Origin: Osedax fenrisi
Taxonomy: Eukaryota; Annelida; Polychaeta; Sabellida; Siboglinidae
NCBI GenBank assembly: GCA_964019155.1
Contig: OZ025243.1
Span: forward strand, 30,951,371 to 31,015,370
Direction: 5' to 3'
DNA: 64,000 nucleotides
The position numbers and the translations under genes are program-made. The notes under the pieces are model-generated. The model did no database searches. It had not been told where the DNA came from and saw nothing but the letters and a program-made list of their open reading frames with translations. Numbering within the stretch: position 1 is the stretch's first letter; every line of letters starts with the position of its first letter. Shown in pieces: positions 34,505-45,060 of this stretch.

Positions 34505-37500
34505 ATGAAATGGATAGAAATCAATGCACAATATGTTTATTATAATGATATTCATGCGAAGATAAAAATATCTATTGCAATTGAACTCGACATAAACATA
34601 AAAATACTAGATTTAAATTATCTATTGGTATAAATTTTGTCTATTTCGATTATATTTGCGTATTTTTAATATATGATATAAAATAATAATGTGTGTATGT
34701 GTTTGTGTATGTGTATGTATTATGTCAAACCGATAATTATTAACGATTACTTATTACTTATTACTTATTACTTGTTACTAGTCGTAATCGACTATCGCCA
34801 CACACGTAGAATATCGCTGAACTTCCGCGACGAATCATTCGAGCAGCAGTACCGTCGCCAGTCGAGCACCGCATGCGGGTACAACCCTACTTCGGGGTCG
34901 GCCGGTGTAGGGGGAGCCACCGTCACCGGTGGTAGTACTGCCGGGGTAGCAGGGGGTGGAGGCGGGGGTAACGAGAAACCCACGCTAGCGATGCCGCGCT
35001 ATTCGGCGTTCACCGACCTCGCCATCGCGTTCGCTTTCCTCGTCGTGTTCACGATCACCTGCACTCTGACCTTTGGGGCGCACGTCGTCTGGATCGTTAT
35101 CGCGTCGCGTTAGTCACTACCACCAACACCGCAGAGAGAGACGGTCAGCTAGTTAGATTAGTTATTCAATTAATCGAACAGTTAGTCTGTAGGGTAGTTA
35201 GTTAGTTATTCAGTTATTTGGTTAGTACGCTAGTTGGTTAATCAGTCAATAGTCGGATACATTATAATTGTTTATAAATAAATGATCAGCTGTCGTTAAA
35301 ATCATTGATCCCTTAATGGGGGCAGCGAAACCTTCGTTTTTTTATTTACGTTTTATTTTTAAATATAAACTGTAGTTTATTATCTAAATAATGATATATG
35401 ACATTTTATTTAAAAATAAATAGTAGTATAATAAATTTGAATTTTAAAACATCAGCTTGTAAAAAAATGTATTTATTATAATTATTGAAAATATACATTA
35501 TATAATATACAATGTATATTATACAACTACAATTTTAAGAAACTACAGCTCAGAACATTTTATATAATTTGTACACTTTTTTCAACCTCTCCTAAATTGT
35601 GAACCCTTTTATGATTCTTTATGACATTTTCTAAGTATATATATATATAATATTTCTAATAATACATTAGATAATTAAAATGTATTCATAAATTCCATAG
35701 ATACAAATATATTATATAATAATTCAAAAACATGTATATTTTTAAATGTTTAAATGTTATAATTAAATCCAGTATATAATCGTTTTCTTCATATTACCAT
35801 CATATAACAATATCCGCACAAAATAACTATTATATATATAAATACTATCTATATAATAACACAAATTAAATCTCACAAGATGATGCGACTATAGTAGCCC
35901 CATGTGCCCCTATGTTTTACATGTAAAGTGACCAAGATTTCGCCACATCTTAACATAATAACGGCTTAAAACGAACATTAGAGCCATATATGGTTATAAG
36001 TAAAAATAACTCATCTATATTCCTGGATGGGATGAAAGGGCTCCACCGAAATAAAAATAATTGTAAAACACTATACTAGCGCATTATATCTAAATGTATT
36101 CTCTAAACATATAATTCTAATAGTATCGTTACCGTACAATGCTCATCTAGTATACAATTATACAATTATACAATTATTGTAATCCCTGCACTCTATTCAC
36201 AGTCGTCGCTCTATTAGAGATTCTGCAGCTAGTTCCGGCTCTAATCGCTACCATATACGGTAAAGAATATCACACTTCTAAACGTATCGCTAAATGGTTC
36301 TCCAATTGGTTAGTGACGACATCACAACCGCATTAGTCGGTCGCTATCGTGGTCTAGTAAATAGTAAATAGTAAACTTTAATCGATGAACATCCGCGTAC
36401 TTATTTAATTCCATAAGATGAGTCATATTTAAATGGAAAGAAAAACTAACTTCATTTGTTAGTCATCTTTATACGAATGGAGATATTTTACGATAGCAAA
36501 GGTTCATTATAACCGCCGAAACCTCCTATAACTACCCGAGGCTTTAGGTGTTATCACTAATATTAATGTTTGAACGATATTAATCTAAATAAAATTAAAT
36601 AATATTTCTATAGCTTAAAAGAAATATGTGATTACCATATATCCAATAGTAATACTTGTACTATCAGTTATAACTAAAGTCTATAACTAACTATAGCTTA
36701 TATTATTGCATTAAAGTGATATATCAATCAATATATTTCTCCATGTATTATTACTGCCTGACTGAAGTAGTTAATTAACACGATGTAACTGATACATTGT
36801 GACCTATATCAATGTATCTTATACATTGTACCTGGCTATATAATTATATTCATATTTATACGGGTATTTAATATTGATTTCCCAAACTCGTAATATTCAT
36901 ATTAATATTTCACATTCTATTTTATTATTCTAATGTGAATATATAGCTCATAATATAAATACTTCTGTAATTTAAATTTCTAAAATATTTGAATCGAACA
37001 TACAAACTATAGAAAACTAATATTTATTGCGATAGTAATATAATAGTGATTTAGTATCATATGATACAATGTAGACATATTTTCATACGATACAGTGTAC
37101 ATTGTACATTGTATAACTTATTTAGTTAATCGTTTAATATCATGATTCAATAGCATCGATACGGATGCTTTAAACATAGTGTAATATATTTTAGCGCGTA
37201 CGTTTCACATATTATTATTATTATCAGATATAGGCTTTTTACACCAGGGTAATCGTAAAAGCAAGGGTATAAAGAGAATATAGAATATATTACATAACAG
37301 TAGACCCCAGCTGAGATATAGTAGCTCCACCTAGGCTCAACTAATGATACGTAACTGTTGTATGGATGTGTTTACTACACTTCTCGTGGCGATACCTGTA
37401 TAAACTCGACCGCATCAATATCTTAGCACTTACTCTCTCGGATATATCATTATGAATCACTATCGCTATAAATAGCTCGATTTTTCTATCTCTATATCGC

Positions 37501-40233
37501 TGACCAGTGGTCAGTAACCATACCCAGGAACATCTGGCACATATACGCTACAATAATTAATCAGCTTAATACTGGACCTCTCTTTGACCTTGCCTATAGC
37601 TATAATGTATAGCTAATACATCCTGCACATATATTAATATCTCACCCTCGCTCGACATCTCTTGTTAACCCCTATCTATGAGTACAACGTACCCCGGTAC
37701 AGCCGGCACGTATATCGGTTAAGTTTCAGTTTGAAAGTTATTTGAACATTTCCGAAATTCCATTTTTAAACATCGCCGATCCTATACCGTTTACAGCATC
37801 ATATATGCGCTTAACATTCAACGTATCTATAGCCATAAATGTGTATCTAATCTAATATTAATACGGCGGCGGCGTCGCTTGACCTCTACTGAACTCGACC
37901 CCTACCCCTCAGGTACATCCGACACATAGTCGGCGCGTTGATCGCGTCCGGTCCTGCGGCCATCGTTCTGGCGGCGTCGTCTGCGTCCTGGCACTCGGAG
38001 CTGCACGGCGTCCTATTGGTCGGCACCTTGGTCCACTTCTGTAACTTCACCACGCTGAACTCGTGGATGAAATCCATAGCCGCCAGCCTGGCGCTAGTCT
38101 GCTACATCCTGTACTGCTTCGTACGGTCGGACCCCGTACAGGCGGCGGCTGCGGCCTTCGTTACCACGGCAACCGATACCGGCGGCGGTGGCGGCCCCCC
38201 GGTGGTGTCGTACGATAACTACACGGCGCTGCCCCCTGGTGTGACGGCCGGGTTCCCACCGCTCGATCAGCTGATCACCGACAACACTACTATGGTGCTG
38301 GCGACGTTGATGCTGTTGACGCTCGTCTGGTTCCTGAACCGAGAATTTGAGATCGCCTACAGACTATCGGTGCATGGAAACATGCAGGTGAGTGTCGCGG
38401 TAGTGCCGTATGCTATTACTGCGCGGCTGTCACTACGCTCTAATCTATTCTAATGTATTTAAATATATAGAAATATATATAAAATCCATTCAAATATGTG
38501 AAATTACATATACTTTTATTATTATTATATATATATTGATTATTATATATTGATTATTACGATATATATATGTATAAGTATATAAATATGCAGGTATATT
38601 AGTATTATTTATATATATGTGCACACAAATATATAGGAATAGTATTATTATTTCATGTATTTAGAATTTATTGTAAAATACTTAATATTATCATATTATA
38701 TCCAATAGAATAAATGAATAATTAAAACAATACATTAACAACTGATTAGTTAAAGAACCTTAGCGCTATATTATCACTACATCGATATATATATATATAT
38801 ATATACATTAACAAACAAATTCACAGTTATACTTGGGATCCATCATCATTAATACACGATATTATATAATCTGCCTTGTAAAATATATGATATAACAGGT
38901 AGATATCCCGATAAGATCATAACAACTTTTACATCTCTATGGGTTCACTCCTGTTTATCATGATAAACCAATCTGATTATTATATAATGGGTATTATAAG
39001 ATAATAATACATAATATTATATAACCTACCTCATAATAATAATTTATTAGAAGAATTTTTTTTGTTTAATGAATTTTAAGTTTTTTTTTCTTGTTTATAT
39101 TATATATATATATATATATATATGTGTTGTTCCTTAATGTAGTATAATGTAATATGTACTTACAACCTATTCTCCTAAAGGGTTTAATCGACAATTGTTG
39201 TACCGTTATCGCCCCCATAATAACCCCACGTGATGCGACTACAGGCGACGCGAGACTCGGAGAACATGAACGACACCAAGGAGCAAGCCGATTGGCTGTT
39301 GCATAACATCCTTCCGGAACACGTGGCCAACGTTCTGAAGAAGTCGAACAAGTACTGCGAGAACCACAAGGACGTAGGCGTTCTGTTCGCCAAGGTCGTC
39401 AACTACGACGACTTCTACGACGAAAGCTACGAGGTTAGTGGCGACGGGTTTAGGTGTTATGTAACGTATGGTTTAGCTTAGGGTTTAGTATAGGGTTTAG
39501 TTTAGGGTTTAGGTTTTGTATAACGTAAGGTTTAGTTTAGGGTTTAGTTTAGGGTTTAGGTGTTATATAACGTTAGGTTTTGTTTAGGGTTTAGGTGTCG
39601 TAAAGCTACGAGGTTAGTGACGGGTTTAAGTATTATATAACTATTAGGATAATTACAATGTACATTGAGTCAAAGTCAGTGGTTTACTTATATGATATCA
39701 ATTGATTAAATTGTATGATGGTAAAAATAGCAATTATTATTTAAATACCACATGTGGTAGTAATAGTATAAATACCACCATGCATGATCTTGCAATTTTC
39801 CAATACCTTGGAAAACATTGCAAAATAATAATCAATACAATATCATATAAATGTAATAAAATAGTAAAATGTTGTTAATATTCTTATAAATAAATATGTT
39901 AATATTAGAGTATCGTATATGCAATGATCTGCACCGATCCTTTTTTTATGAATCGTGATCGGGATCCTCCATTCGCAACCCTATCCTTTGCCGATCCCGA
40001 TCTTCTCTCTCTTACCCGATCCCTATCTTGATCGGATCGCCGATTTAGAATCATTGTGCCGATAACCACTAACCTTTCCTATAATTACACTGCCAATGCC
40101 TACATCTCATTAGATAATAATTACACTGCCAATGCCTACATCTCATTAGATAATATTCATAATAATCATTATTTATAACAGTATTATTATTATATAACAA
40201 ATTATTAAATTAAATTTATTTATTTATGCATAT

Positions 40234-40279
<46 letters not shown>

Positions 40280-42136
40280 TTTTATATGTATACATTATGT
40301 ATAACCTATTTACCATATAGTTAATTAAACACACGAGTACACACCGCACCCACACACACTCACACAGGCCGGCAGAGAGAACATGCGCGTCCTCAACGAA
40401 CTGATGGGCGACTTCGAGATGCTGTTCAAGGAGGAGAAGTACAAGGACGTCGAGAAGATCAAGACGATCGGAAGCTGCCTGATGGCGGCGAGCGGACTGA
40501 ACCCTTCCACCCGCAGCAAGAATAAGTACCCGAACGCTCATCTGTATCAAGTTAGACGCGGCAACAACGCAGCCGCCGCCCCCGCCGCCCCCGCTGTCGT
40601 GTAATCCAGTGAACTTAGGCTGCGTTTTTTGTAACGTACCACAGTACCACCTGTATGCTTATACATGTAAACTCAAGTGGGACTGTGGTACTACTTTTTA
40701 AACGTCCCATACCACAGTACCACAGTACCACAGTCCCACAGTATCACAGTACCACAGTCCCACAGTACCACAGTACCACAGTACCATCCTCGATATAGAT
40801 ATTAAGGAGCGTTTATTTATATTGATGTTTCCAATGAACCATCTGAAACGCCCGCGAATTTAACTCAAGTGGGACTGTGGGACTGTGGTAGTGTGGTACA
40901 TTGGGATATTTCGTATGTTTTATAACATATCACAGTACCACAGTCCCACTTGATTTTACATGTATAAGCATACAGGTGGGACTGTGGTACTGTGGTACGT
41001 TAAGAAAAACGCACCCTTATACTGTAGATAACGACGACTACAATACTAATAAGGACATGCCCTCGATAGAATAATTAAAAACCCTTTAGATATATAAATA
41101 CTAGGCGACAACGATAGAAACCGTTTACATCATAATTTAAACATTTTTAGAGGGAAAATGTATTGAAGCACTATTATTAGTAATATTAAAATTATCAATA
41201 AAATAATATTAGTATTATTAAAACAAACAATTTATATCCTGATTATTTATAGAATAGTTTTTTACATTCTAAGAAAGCTAATTATGTAGATATTAGCAAA
41301 TTTATTGTTAAGAATTAGAGATTTACAAAAATGTTAAATTTATACATATTATTTTATATTCGCTTGTTTAAATTAATATTTGATATGTTCTTATTTAAAG
41401 TTGATGGAGTTTGCTCAGGACTTACTACGCAAGTTGGACGAATTCAATAATGACATAATAAGCTTTGATTTCGCTATGTCTATAGGGTACAACTACGGAG
41501 AAGTTACTTCTGGGGTCATAGGTTACATTCTCTAATATGATTTGATATTAGGTCACTATTAACTAATTAACAACTGAATTATATTTATAAAAGCCGTAAA
41601 TTTATGTTTATTTTATTGAAAATTAGTTACAATTAAAATATTATTTGAATAATTGGAAAGAAAACAAGAATTTTATTAACATGTAAAAATCTATAACCAT
41701 TTTAGTTTAAATCTATTGTTATCAAAGGATTAAAAAGGACGATTTGAGTTTTTATAGGCTCACTTATGGATGTAATGCAGCTAAAAATACCTAGTAGAAA
41801 AAAACTAAACCAAATATCCCACAAATATCAATACGAAATATATATACTATTAACTCACATTTCAAATTTAAACTTTAACCCAACTCGTCCTTTTTAATCG
41901 TCTCTTATCAGATACATTTAATCTAACTTTTATGATTATTTTATTTTTAAATTAAAATAATTAAAGAATAAAAGAATTTATATGAAATAAATGATATAAT
42001 TTATTTTTAATTTATTCAAATAAAATGTCAATTAATATTTTTATTTTAATCAAATATACATATTTTTTTTATAAATTTCTTCTTAAATAGTCGTACTCTA
42101 ACGATATGAATCATACTAGTGAATAATGTGTATTAT

Positions 42137-42173
<37 letters not shown>

Positions 42174-42926
42174 TATGTATATAAATATATGTATATTTAT
42201 TTAAAATTTAATAGAGTAAAAAATCACATTATAAAAATGTATATAAAAAAGTATTTTTAAAAAATTAATAATATTTTCTAAATTTGTTTATTATAAATTT
42301 ATCATACTAATATTACCTATATATTTAGAATTTATAATTGCTTTTCATTAATTATATTTATTTAAAAACAAATTCTATATAAGTAAAAACTAATATATTG
42401 TATAAATAATGTATATGTGCTAATATCGATATAGTGCCAATTAGTAGTAGAACGCCAATATAAAACTGTCAATCAATAATAGAGTGTACATAACTCATAT
42501 CGAGGACCGTCTCCTTGCTCATACTAAGATGTAATGTGATTAGCAGTAATACATGTTATATTCAATTTATATACGATAAAATAAGACCCTGTTAAATAAA
42601 TAGTATGATACAATTATAGACATAGAAGCGCGAATTCGCTCCTATGTCTATGGATACAATAATGTAAATATTAATAATATATCTATTCTGTATAAATATA
42701 GTATATGAATGATTAATATAATATTTATGATTATCATTATATCTGAATGTGTAATAAAATATTACTACTAATTAAATAGGTACACAATAACATTTAAAAT
42801 ATAATTTGTATTGTTAAATAATATTTCCTTTATTGTTTATGTTTATATTTTATGTGAATTCTAATAAATTCAATATTTATATGAATTATATATTTCTATT
42901 ATTATTATAAAATGTATATAATTCAT

Positions 42927-42958
<32 letters not shown>

Positions 42959-43347
42959 TTTTAAATAGATATCATCAGTTATTTTAATAGTATGAGCATA
43001 ACATTAATATTACACATTTGAGAATATAAATTATATAGATATGTTTCTATATTTCTAAATCTTGATTATTTATTCATCTTTTTAGATAATAATTAAAACT
43101 TTATTAAGAACTTCACTATAATGTATTATTACAAATGTTTATCTTTCATCTCTTTAATACATATTTACAAATAATAGTATAAATGTATACTTTTACCAAG
43201 GTAATATTAGTAGGATTAATTTTAATAAACAGATTTAGAAAATGTTATTCATTTTTAAAATATACCTTTTTATTTAAATTTGTATAATGTGATTTTTACT
43301 ATAAATTAAATTATAAATAAATATACATATATAAATATATATATATG

Positions 43348-43421
<74 letters not shown>

Positions 43422-43796
43422 ACATAATTAAAATTAGCATCAATATCATATCATTAATATATTCATCAACTAGGTACAACGAAACTACTGTACGATATTT
43501 GGGGAGATACAGTGAATATTTCATCTAGAATGTATTCTACTGGAGTGGTTGGAAAAATTCAGGTTAATATATTACATGAATATATTATTATTAATTGTGG
43601 ACCTCCCTTAATTGTCTATTAATCTCAATTGCGCACAAACCATAATTGCATTACTAAAGTAATAGTTATATATAATTTAAAAACAATATATATTCTTTAT
43701 AAACCTGTAATAGACTGTGATATTAATGAAATTAATAATATAAATTTTAGAACAATTATTACCTAATTAATATATACATTAATTTAGTAATAACTT

Positions 43797-43832
<36 letters not shown>

Positions 43833-44103
43833 TTATTAGTATAAGTTTGAATTATAAATTCGATTTCACTACGAACCAAGAAACGAGCTATCGAATGTAA
43901 ACGTATACGCGTATCATTTAAAACGGGCGCAGGTAAGCATACTAATAGCACGAACGTACGAATAACAGGTTACGGAGGACACGACCAAGAAGCTGGAGGA
44001 CATGTTCGAATTCGAGTACCGCGGGAAGATATTCGTTAAGGGCAAAGGCGACATGAAAACGTTTCTGCTCGCCGACAAGCGGAAAGACGCGCAGTGGGAG
44101 TGA
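30653..44103 (+). CDS. ADCY9: Membrane adenylyl cyclase, type 9/Ac13E group, C-terminal half, ten exons
   Basis: Nine firm exons (33861 onward) give 575 codons and a stop; a tenth, 30653-30736, is tentative. Every junction agrees in phase. The enzyme makes cyclic AMP from ATP at the plasma membrane. In order the exons encode the end of the C1b linker ([15 protein letters not shown]), the second six-helix membrane block with two N-glycosylation sequons (DNYT, DNTT), and the complete C2 catalytic domain. C2 keeps the purine-site KTIG lysine, the [10 protein letters not shown] aspartate, the NISSR asparagine and arginine, and the VKGKG lysine. [26 protein letters not shown] and [14 protein letters not shown] match type 9 better than other types. 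The tail after C2 is very short. The first membrane block and C1a catalytic domain were not found in the 17.5 kb upstream. Confidence 0.9.
30737..33462. other. Adenylyl cyclase intron, upstream part
   Basis: AT-rich. 32065-32220 (GATAGATAGATAAATAGTTT, then ATTGTTTAGCAACACGAATA) resembles a minus-oriented LINE 3' end. (TA) runs at 30870-30897 and 31227-31260, and a (GT)-rich stretch at 33120-33300. No exon recognised. Confidence 0.5.
33463..33860 (+). mobile_element. LINE 3' fragment with a (CCTAT/TTACC)n tail abutting an exon
   Basis: The frame ending at about 33625 carries [20 protein letters not shown] followed by YLNLNLK-stop, the usual C-terminus of L2/CR1-like retrotransposons. After a short 3' UTR comes a 90-bp tail of TATCC and TTACC units (about 33760-33855). 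The tail ends at CTATACACAG, the acceptor of the next adenylyl cyclase exon, so the retroposon tail is now the polypyrimidine tract. Confidence 0.65.
33861..33993 (+). CDS. ADCY9: Adenylyl cyclase exon, end of C1b linker
   Basis: Two bases, 43 codons, two bases. It contains [20 protein letters not shown] followed by QLVHGIEDN, which aligns with the conserved patch before the second membrane block of animal type 9 cyclases. Donor ATAG|GTGCGT, followed by a GT-rich degenerate repeat up to about 34115. Confidence 0.85.
33994..34809. other. Adenylyl cyclase intron with several microsatellites
   Basis: A GT-rich degenerate repeat starting at the donor, (AGT) near 34086, (GT) near 34210-34300, a 60-bp (TA) run at 34440-34501, and a heptamer array (TTATTAC)5 at 34747-34780 just 30 bp before the acceptor. 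Confidence 0.7.
34810..35108 (+). CDS. ADCY9: Adenylyl cyclase exon, first helices of the second membrane block
   Basis: One base, 99 codons, one base. [17 protein letters not shown] is followed by a glycine/threonine-rich insertion, then the hydrophobic segments [17 protein letters not shown] and [10 protein letters not shown]. The acceptor CACACGTAG is chosen over CTAG at 34780 because only it agrees in phase with the preceding exon (AG+A gives Arg). Donor CGC|GTTAGT. Confidence 0.88.
35109..35260. repeat. Degenerate GTTAGT-rich repeat starting at the donor
   Basis: GTTAG, GTTAGT or GTTAAT recurs about ten times in 150 bp after the exon, with spacings of 4 to 20 bp. It looks like a decayed tandem array of the donor motif, less regular than the one at 7671. 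Confidence 0.6.
35261..36065 (+). mobile_element. Fragments of the tRNA-derived SINE family in an adenylyl cyclase intron
   Basis: 35261-35335 matches the middle of the SINE at 48311 (ATAAATGATCAGCTGTCGTT). 35930-36065 matches its 3' part (GAACATTAGAGCCATATATG, then CTCCACCGAAATAAAAATAA). The tRNA-like head is missing. About 600 bp of unrelated AT-rich sequence separates the parts, so they may be one interrupted copy or two. Confidence 0.65.
36203..36308 (+). CDS. ADCY9: Adenylyl cyclase exon, membrane helix
   Basis: Two bases, 34 codons, two bases: [20 protein letters not shown], then [14 protein letters not shown]. With the preceding exon it completes a helix ([16 protein letters not shown]). 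Acceptor TATTCACAG, donor AATTG|GTTAGT. A threefold 10-bp repeat (TATACAATTA) lies 30 bp upstream. Confidence 0.88.
36309..37912. other. Adenylyl cyclase intron
   Basis: AT-rich; nothing recognisable except a partial CCTCCTATAACTACCCGAGG motif near 36526 and short repeats of GATACA/GTACATT near 37070-37110. Confidence 0.5.
37913..38387 (+). CDS. ADCY9: Adenylyl cyclase exon, remaining membrane helices and glycosylated loop
   Basis: One base and 158 codons. Helices: [54 protein letters not shown] and [14 protein letters not shown]. The loop before the last helix has the sequons NYT and NTT and glycine/proline-rich sequence. It ends [17 protein letters not shown], where the C2 domain begins. 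Largest exon found and clearly GC-rich. Donor CAG|GTGAGT. Confidence 0.93.
38388..39244. other. Adenylyl cyclase intron with LINE-tail fragment copy B
   Basis: (TA) runs near 38783-38806 and 39098-39123. 39024-39220 (TTATTAGAAGAATTTTTTTT ... CTCCTAAAGGGTTTAATCGA ... TTATCGCCCCCATAA) is related to 1137-1270. The intron ends CGACTACAG. Confidence 0.5.
39245..39433 (+). CDS. ADCY9: Adenylyl cyclase exon, start of the C2 catalytic domain
   Basis: 63 codons, phase 0 at both ends. It reads [20 protein letters not shown], then [20 protein letters not shown] and [16 protein letters not shown], the hallmark opening of C2. Donor GAG|GTTAGT; the exon end and donor are copied 178 bp downstream in the intron. 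Confidence 0.95.
39434..39640. repeat. TTTAGGG-like minisatellite that includes a copied exon end
   Basis: A degenerate array of GGGTTTAG and TTAGGTGTTATATAACG phrases. Near its end AAGCTACGAGGTTAGTGACG repeats the last ten exon bases and the donor. Not a telomere: the unit is irregular and linked to the exon sequence. Confidence 0.8.
39641..40367. other. Rest of the intron
   Basis: 39920-40050 is rich in CGATC/GATCGG phrases (probable transposon remnant). A 37-bp unit containing ACACTGCCAATGCCTACATC is tandemly duplicated at 40081-40153. (TA) runs follow at 40230-40275. The acceptor is preceded by a (CA) tract (40329-40367). Confidence 0.6.
40368..40550 (+). CDS. ADCY9: Adenylyl cyclase exon, C2 core with purine-site lysine
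   Basis: 61 codons, phase 0. [20 protein letters not shown] is followed by [18 protein letters not shown] and PNAHLYQ. KTIG holds the adenine-contacting lysine. Position IGS is serine, as in forskolin-sensitive cyclases, where vertebrate type 9 has alanine. Acceptor CACACAG after (CA)n; donor CAA|GTTAGA. Confidence 0.95.
40618..41016. mobile_element. Fold-back MITE, PIF/Harbinger-like, TTA target duplication
   Basis: About 90-bp inverted ends: GGCTGCGTTTTTTGTAACGT at left and, inverted, GGGTGCGTTTTTCTTAACGT at right. Both arms carry ACATGTATAAGCATACAGGT or its complement. TTA flanks both sides (40615-40617, 41017-41019). The centre is a tandem array of CCACAGTA/CCACAGTC octamers that also pairs with the arms. 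Confidence 0.8.
41017..41400. other. Remainder of the intron
   Basis: AT-rich unique sequence; nothing recognised. Confidence 0.5.
41401..41521 (+). CDS. ADCY9: Adenylyl cyclase exon, C2 domain
   Basis: 40 codons plus one base: [20 protein letters not shown], then [20 protein letters not shown]. Equivalent to LFEFAKEMM...GFNHGPLTAGVIG of vertebrate type 9. Acceptor TTTAAAG, donor ATAG|GTTACA. More AT-rich in codon use than the neighbouring exons. Confidence 0.93.
41522..43473. other. Adenylyl cyclase intron
   Basis: AT-rich. (TA) tracts at 42140-42166, 42928-42952 and 43349-43421. A hairpin-like AGACATAGAAGCGCGAATTC / CGCTCCTATGTCT lies near 42617-42650. No gene recognised. Confidence 0.5.
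43474..43562 (+). CDS. ADCY9: Adenylyl cyclase exon, C2 active-site loop
   Basis: Two bases and 29 codons: [20 protein letters not shown], then STGVVGKIQ. It holds the catalytic-site Asp (YDIWG), Asn and Arg (NISSR). Acceptor CAACTAG, donor CAG|GTTAAT. Confidence 0.95.
43563..43968. other. Last adenylyl cyclase intron
   Basis: AT-rich with a (TA) run at 43800-43827; nothing else seen. GCGCAG|GTAAGC at 43927-43938 is a strong donor-like sequence but no exon fits before it. Confidence 0.5.
43969..44103 (+). CDS. ADCY9: Adenylyl cyclase last exon and stop
   Basis: 44 codons and [23 protein letters not shown], then [20 protein letters not shown] and AQWE. VKGKG carries the triphosphate-contacting lysine. 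Vertebrate type 9 has a long C-terminal extension here; this protein stops 20 residues after KGKG. Confidence 0.93.
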   Translation, partial: VTEDTTKKLEDMFEFEYRGKIFVKGKGDMKTFLLADKRKDAQWE

Positions 44104-45060
44104 CGGAAACAGTCAAAACCGTCGCGATCGCACAGGAGATATAAGTGCATATATATATATACATATGAATATATAACGAAGTCGAGTGGACGCGACCCGA
44201 AGTCAATATCCTATAACCCGCGTACGTGTAATAAGGTAGCGGGACAGTAGGACGGGTGGACAGTCAGTTAGTACAACGGTAGCCGCCGCCCCCATCTGTC
44301 CACGAGTGTCACATCCACTAAGGCGCTACTCCGTCTATATGGCACACGCATGCCTACACATGCCTACACATACATACCTGTACATAGCAAAGTCTGGGCG
44401 ATTCGTTCCGAGCTAATAAATCGTCCTACGATGCCCTAGGACAATATTTAACATTACGGAGATAGCTAAGGATTGTCTTAGGATGTACCTTGGGCGAATT
44501 ATTTTCTCAGAACAACAGATCCCCGACTATCTCTCTACCCCACTCCCCACCCCCCCCTCCTCACCCCACCCTCTTCAACGATAACGTCTACTGATCTCAA
44601 CGCGCCCCGAGAAGCAGCTATCTCTCTCTCTCTCTCGTGGCACACACACAAGACACGCCTCCCCCCCCCCACCTCCTCCCCTATGTATCGCTGCTTTCCG
44701 CTTATCATCGTTATTATTCACTCGCGTACACATATATATGTGTATTCGTATATATATACGTGTATTCGTTCTCGTGTATGTAGGTGATGATATCATAGGA
44801 TAGATTAGTAAATATCGTGACCCCTATTAAAATGATCGATTGAGTCTCTGAAACATTCCGCTCGTATCGTAATCGTCGCGTTACGATAACGTTTGATACG
44901 ACACACCCGTAAAGGTACTATAAACGACGAAACACCGTTCTATATAACACGTTTGCGCGGGCGACGTATAAAATGTTATCATAATACGACAGTAATCTTA
45001 TCTTATCTTACCTTATCTTATCGACTATTACTGATATTACGAAGAAAGCATACTGGTTTG
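44104..45060. other. Adenylyl cyclase 3' flank, probable 3' UTR
   Basis: Less AT-rich than its surroundings. AATAAA at 44415-44420 is a plausible polyadenylation signal. Also (CT) at 44620-44637, a C run at 44660 and CTTAT pentamers at 44997-45021. No gene seen. Confidence 0.5.

Noticed and set aside
34782..34809. Acceptor CTAG at 34780 for the cyclase exon
   Set aside because: It would put the exon out of phase with 33861-33993; CACACGTAG at 34809 fits.
39480..39600. An interstitial telomeric repeat (TTTAGGG-like)
   Set aside because: Units are irregular and interspersed with copies of the adjacent exon end and TTATATAACG phrases, so it is a local minisatellite.
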